From Branchiostoma floridae (lineage: Eukaryota; Chordata; Leptocardii; Amphioxiformes; Branchiostomatidae), in assembly GCF_000003815.2 (NCBI RefSeq), contig NC_049990.1, forward strand, positions 14,863,875 to 14,927,874: DNA of 64,000 nt, written 5' to 3'. Every line of letters begins with the position of its first letter. Position 1 is the first letter of the stretch. Positions 58,656-64,000 of the stretch are shown here, one piece after another. Both the position numbers and the translations under genes were made by a program. Below the pieces are notes generated by a model. It was not told the origin of the DNA and ran no database searches. It saw nothing but the letters and a program-made list of their open reading frames with translations.

Positions 58656-59832
58656 ACATACTGTGAGATCCTACCATAAGAACCCAACTTTGTGGGTGGC
58701 ACATCTCCATTACACAGTTATTGTAGTCCTGACCTATCTGAGTTCTCTCAGTTCATCGATCACATCGCTGTAAGCAGGTTCATTCACACACAGCTACAGT
58801 CCAGTGGAGCAAGTCGTCCATAAAACTTGTATAGTGAAAGAAGGGAAAGTTGAAACAAAGACGCGCTTCTTGGTCAATTCCCATGTTACATCATCTATCA
58901 AGCGGCTCTTCAAGATCACCTCTTTTCATGTGTCACTTGTTGAAGAAAGATTTAGCATTTGGTGTAAAGAACTTGGATGGTGCCTTTTAAAATGTGGAGT
59001 TCATTGTACTTCGCGTTTTTTTGTTTCAAGGTTTCAAGCATAAGAAAACTTTGTCGTCTTTTCTTGAATATGGTCATCTTTTCCATGCAACCTGTTCAAA
59101 CTCTTTCTTACTTCATATTGACCTTAATCATGTTTGAAAAAAATGCAACGAAAATAAATCAATATTGTTATTTTGTGATATGGAAACTATAGCTTTTGTT
59201 AGCCATTCAATGGGTATACTGTTTAGTTTGAATGCTGAAATATTATACACATCGGTTACCATGTGATGATATAAAATGGTGAAAAAAAATGAGATTTTTT
59301 CCTTGCGCATGCCTAATGTGTCCTACAGTTTTCTATTAAAACCTTCCAATGGATGGAACATTATACTATGTTGTGGCGAAGATTTGTGGTATTTCTTACG
59401 TATTCTTGAGAAAGTTTTCTAAGTCGTTTTGAAATTGACGAAAAAATATGTCGCAACCGGTGTGAAAATATCGTCGATAACGTGTTCAACGCACGGCAAG
59501 AGATGGACAAAATGAGACAGGTTGAGATGGATTCTCCGTGCGTTTGTGGCCCGATGTTGCCATAAGTTTGTCCCCATAGTGTGTCCTGTGTGCACGTGTA
59601 CCTCTTGTTGCCTCCGCATGGGGCAGGGGAGGGGACAATCAGGGTCGGCAGGTGGGGGGTAGGGATGATTGTCCGTCTGCACGCAAGGGTAGGGCGGGGA
59701 GAGGAGACAGTGTGGGTGAGGGTATACATTCATTGCCATTCACTAGCTTTTGTTCCAAGAGTTTGAAGAATCAAATACTATCGCTGGAAAAGATTACACC
59801 AAAGTAACTATCATATATACGTCCATGAAATG
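58656..59832. other. Intergenic; G-rich tract inside
   Basis: 59619-59715 is purine/G-rich with several G runs on the plus strand. No gene seen. Confidence 0.4.
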
Positions 59833-59955
59833 AAGGTTAGACATCCAGGTGATGATATACTTCAAATAGAAGTAACTCAATCAACTAGATATGATTTCGG
59901 AAAACGGTCAGACGTTCCCGCTAACTTCCACTACCTTTCGTCAGTGACACTGAGC
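59833..59955 (+). repeat. Dispersed repeat, GGTTAGACATCCAGGT family
   Basis: Third copy; shares GAAGGTTAGACATCCAGGT and AACGGTCAGACGTT with the other two. Confidence 0.6.
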
Positions 59956-60431
59956 AAGATTTGTTGAAGAGCAGGCGTTATAACCTAACCATGGATTGAT
60001 AGGCAATGGACTGCTAGTATTAAAGGGATACCAGTACAGCCAGTACTGGTATTTTTTTCTTCAGTGGAGACTGATGTTTCTGTCGTCTAACTGAAATATG
60101 TTTAACTACAATTTTTTTTCCATTTTCTTAACATACATGTTAAGAATAGTAGATAAAGACAGAAGACTCGCTCAACTGACACGTTTCTTTTGTCGTCGTC
60201 TAAACCCCCGTTCGTCCCCGTATCCCCTGTTTGATGACTTCGGGGTTGTAAAATGCGATGGAAGGAGAGGATTGGGCCCTGCCTCGCAACCGTACCGTTG
60301 TTACAGTGGATAACAACCCACTACCTCAAGGGCCTCAAAAACTGAGGCTATGGGACTACCTTTACCTTTTACTTTTTTCTGACATTCTTCTTGTTAAACA
60401 GTAGTGAAAAAAATTTTTTAAACCTTCTTGT

Positions 60432-60905
60432 CAGAATGATGGTCACACTGCTCTTCAACACAAAATCTTTGCTCATCGCCGCGGCAATCAGCTACAAATC
60501 ACATTTGCTCCTACCCCCCTCCCACTGTGCCGTGTGTGCGTCTGCTCCACTGAGACGTCTGCAGAAAAAACACAGCACAATTTGTTAACAGTCCAACAGA
60601 AACCAAGCTTCTCTATCAGAATGATAGCTACTGTGCTCTTCAACACAAAATCTTTGCTCTTCAGCTACAAATCACATTTGCTCCTACCCCCCTCCCACTG
60701 TGCCGTGTGTGCGTCTGCTCCACTGAGACGTCTGCAGAAAAAACACAGCACAATTTGTTAACAGTCCAACAGAAACCAAGCTTCTCTATCAGAATGATAG
60801 CTACTGTGCTCTTCAACACAAAATCTTTGCTCTTCAGCTACAAATCACATTTGCTCATGCCCCCCTCCCACTGTGCCGCGAGTGCGTCTGCTCCACAGAG
60901 ACGTC
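60432..60905 (+). repeat. Tandem repeat, three copies of about 173-185 bp
   Basis: Copies start at 60432, 60617 and 60790 with CAGAATGAT. The first has 12 extra bases; the third is cut off near 60905. Copies 2 and 3 are almost identical. The C-rich module is non-coding as far as can be seen. Confidence 0.9.
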
Positions 60906-62723
60906 TGCGCCACATATTTTATTGTGTTCCCTGTGTGATGAACAGGTGGCAGCCCTTGTGTTAAGTGATCCAGTGAAGACCCAAGCCGCCTGTTATTCCT
61001 GCCCCCAACACCCGGCACAATGGTAACCAACCTCCCGCAGATCTCATCGTCACAGAGATAATTACACGATCTGGTCAGGAACTGAAGTCTGAATAACAAA
61101 ACTACCCACAAAATACGAGCTTTAATTTGGTATGTCGAATGACTCTAATGAGGATCTGTGTATGGCACAAGACACGAAAACTTTCCTCATTATTTCAACA
61201 CACGACAGATGACAAGCAAGAGCAACAGATGCAGGTATATCACATCAGAAGTGTACTCTTTCTATCCACATAAGTTTGTCTTCTGGGAACAGACTGTGCA
61301 CGACAGTTAAACAAATACATGAGTGTATAAAGATATAAAAAATTCTATTCTTTCCATATGTTCCAATGCGTTACAATGTTTAAAACGCCGTCTTTTTGTC
61401 TATACTGATACGCTTTGTGCTAATATAAGGGCCCAAAGCGTTTAACATACATACATACATACAAATAAAACTAAAAGCTAATCGTTACACATAATGCTTT
61501 CCTATAAAACCTGCACTTTTATCAGTTCAAAAGAAAACAGTCGATTATGGTCTGTTTGTTTAGTTATTATTATTTAGAAGTTATCAAGTATCAGTGGTCG
61601 TCTTTTTTTGTAAATGATTAACAGGGTTCTCTTAACATCCTCGATTTCGCATAGATTCTTATACTTTTCGCAGTTCAAAAGCAAACAACATTTGCTACGC
61701 GCTCTATTATTTCGGTCTGTTTCTTTAGAAGTGACAAAAGTCAGTGTACCAGAGCGCCATCTTTTATGACTAAGAGCAGATGCTCCTTTTCACCAGCGAG
61801 TGTGCCGGTGGATGGTCGGCTGCGCGTTGCCTGGTTCCCGCCTGATTACCCCGAACATCTCGCTCGCTGTCCGCCGATCGGCGACAGATTGTCGCGATAG
61901 CCAGTCCCGTAGCAGGAGCCATGAACAATCACAAAGAGCTGCAACACCCAAGTTTATTAAGCCTTATCGGATTTTAACGCTTAGCTTAATCAAATGGAAG
62001 CGGAAAGAAATAGACTGGTCTAAAGAAGATTATGATACCCCTTTGTTTTCTTTCAAACATGTTTCTATCTTTACCGGATCATAGCGGAAAAAACAACCAC
62101 TTCTGATACAAATTTTACCTTCTGTAGTTAGTTGTGTTTTTCCATTCGATCGAATCGCACCACATATGTGCATATTTCAAAGGATCTAAGAAATTGGAAA
62201 CTCACCTCAGTTTGACACGCATGGAAAATCTACACGTCAACATCACAATCAGACCAAACTATCCGGAAATCTAAGCTGAAATTAATCCCATTTTTAAGTA
62301 GACTGATAGTTGTATAATGCGGTAGTAATCTGCGGTGTAAGTGTGCTATAAGCTGTCCCCACCATATGCTAGTACGATCCGTCAGTGCTATCAGGCATGT
62401 TCGTCTGTGAGCTGGCGAATTCTTGAAGTCTTATCTTTGGCTCCAAGACGTCGTGGTATGGACGTGGCAGATGTGAGATTGTCCTGTCTCTAGGGTACTA
62501 TCTTCTTAAATAAGTTGCAACGGTTTCTTTTTGTAAGTGGACACTAAGAAATACTGTTTATGGTGACTGGATGCCATAACAGAAACTTGTACCGAACTAC
62601 ATATTTTTACTTGCAAGATATTGATATTATTGTGTTAAGTAAATAATCAACAACAACTGTAAGGCTTATTTTTAATTAGAAAACCGACAGTGTTCTTTTG
62701 GTTTGAAAGTGGGCTACTTTAGC
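60906..62723. other. Intergenic, nothing recognised
   Basis: Short (ACAT)n at about 61446-61462. No gene-like ORF. Confidence 0.4.
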
Positions 62724-62888
62724 TATTCTCCAAGCAGAGGTTCGACTCTGGCTGTTTTTAACGTGTTTTTAGGCGTTTTTGTCAAGCTTTCTATTTTGTA
62801 CCATTTTCTCCATGCCTGCTAGCCAAACAGACAAGAACGGCTAAAAATCGTCAAGAAAATTCGGAGTCAAACCTCTGCTTGGATAGTA
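62724..62888. mobile_element. MITE-like element, CTCCAAGCAGA family
   Basis: About 165 bp. Ends CTCCAAGCAGAGGTT and its complement; the interior shares TTTCTATTTTGT with 56285-56495. Confidence 0.65.
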
Positions 62889-64000
62889 TATCTTAGCTAG
62901 AATACAGTTTTGCTTGAAAACTATTTTCTGGATTCTTCCCTTTTGTTTTAGTAACGCCTCATAGCAATGTCTGTCTCACGAACATTGTGTATGTAGTTGT
63001 GTGTTAAGTATAAAATGTGTGTTGTCCATATCTGCTTCTAGGCACAGTTTTGTTTTCAAACTTTTTGAACAACCTCCTTGTCCTGTAGTTATTTCCAGCA
63101 GGCTGGTTCTAGTAATGGACTGGACAACTCACCCAGAGTTGACCCGACCAACAGAATAGGAGTGAGTACCTCGGGGTTAGAACCCGGGACCGCGGGATCC
63201 AGTAATCACAGAGCCCGAAAATTGCTCGAAATTCCTGGAAATTAAAGTGTCTAAGGAGGAACAACTTCCACTTAGAACCTGAAGATAACCGGAAAGAGGA
63301 GCGTAATTTTGTTAGGACGGTGGGTACGAATTTGCTTGTGTGGAAATGAATTAGAAATGTTAAATTCGAGAGCGCGAGGCGTCATAAAAATTCCACTTTT
63401 TGAGGTCCCCGCGCCTATGGTGACCACTCGTGCTCTTGCCTTGTAATTTTCGGAGAAAATGAAGCGAAGAGCCATTTGCGGCTACTTAAAGTCTTTCTGT
63501 CAGACGTCGTCCAGGGCTGTATGGTTGAAGGGAACCCATTATCACCATCACTCGGACAACATCGGAGCAAAGGAGGGGAAAATTCTGTCTCTGGCACTCA
63601 GAGGGGAGTAAAGTGAGCCTTAAATGTAGCGGAGGATCTAGCCGAGCGACCTTACTATACTCTCCCATTCCACTAGAGAGGCGACCTGGCTACAATCGCA
63701 CTACGACATAGCATTTGACAGATCGCTCAACGAATTTCATGAAGCTTTTTATGCTTTGTGTGTTTTGTTGTCTTTTCAATCATACGTTTTGCATCTTGTA
63801 TGGATGAATGAATGATTTTTCCAAAGAAACTATAGCGTTTCTGCTGAAAATATTTGATCCCTTTGACTTATATGAAAACCAAGGCTGGAGACAAACCGCT
63901 AGACTGAACACAGCGAAACATTCGGATCATTTGGATCTCGCTATAGTAAATAGAAATCTGGAAACTTTTGTATGAAAGTTTGTGAAAAAAAACAGCTTTT
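62889..64000. other. Intergenic; one weak first-exon candidate
   Basis: A 50-codon frame at 63459-63611 (MKRRAICGYL start, A at -3) has a GTAAAG donor overlapping its stop codon. No domain, so not called. A GGTTCTAACCCC B-box-like site lies in reverse near 63178. Confidence 0.3.

Noticed and set aside
60432-60905. Regular repeats resembling a CRISPR array
   Set aside because: Three long tandem copies with no short repeat/spacer structure, in a eukaryotic genome.

Overview
The window is metazoan nuclear DNA: short introns with GT-AG boundaries, a retrotransposon, many foldback and short dispersed repeats, microsatellites and five runs of N. Architecture and repeat content fit a marine invertebrate deuterostome, most likely an amphioxus (Branchiostoma). 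That is an inference from general knowledge of such genomes; no marker gene proves it.

Positions 39-44766 (+ strand) hold the 3' part of one giant gene for an apparently secreted modular protein. Its 5' end lies left of the window. The repeated module is SEA-like, SEA-like, VWA. Each SEA-like domain is built from three exons with phases 1-0, 0-2 and 2-1. Each VWA is a 558-bp coding block with phase 1 at both ends. From 1 to about 29315 the module is a tandem array: period about 2.3 kb, 1209 coding bases (403 aa) per unit, 11 VWA exons, introns almost as similar as exons. Three sequence classes are visible (A up to VWA4, B up to about VWA7, C after that). From 30359 to 44766 the same gene continues as three old, diverged modules whose VWAs are each split by one intron, each at a different place. 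The gene ends in a truncated SEA-like half with a TAG stop at 44764-44766 and no membrane anchor. The visible part would encode about 5.7 thousand residues in about 103 exons, some of them hidden in gaps.

A 5'-truncated non-LTR retrotransposon (10057-12477, RT with YADD box, ORF broken) sits in an array intron. It is flanked by a perfect 108-bp target-site duplication that copies an exon end and its splice donor. One array exon (SEA pair 5, exon 2) has lost its splice acceptor through a one-base insertion. Other notable items are a nearly perfect 109-bp-arm foldback (32774-33009), a 607-bp element with perfect 29-bp inverted ends (39517-40123), and consensus-like CTCF motifs.

From 45.7 to 64 kb no confident gene was found. 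The best candidate is a two-exon minus-strand micro-gene at 46556-46873 (41 aa, C-terminal membrane segment) behind an ETS/CRE composite promoter motif. The rest is intergenic or intronic sequence with small MITE-like families, LINE 3' tails, microsatellites and a few weak exon or promoter candidates.
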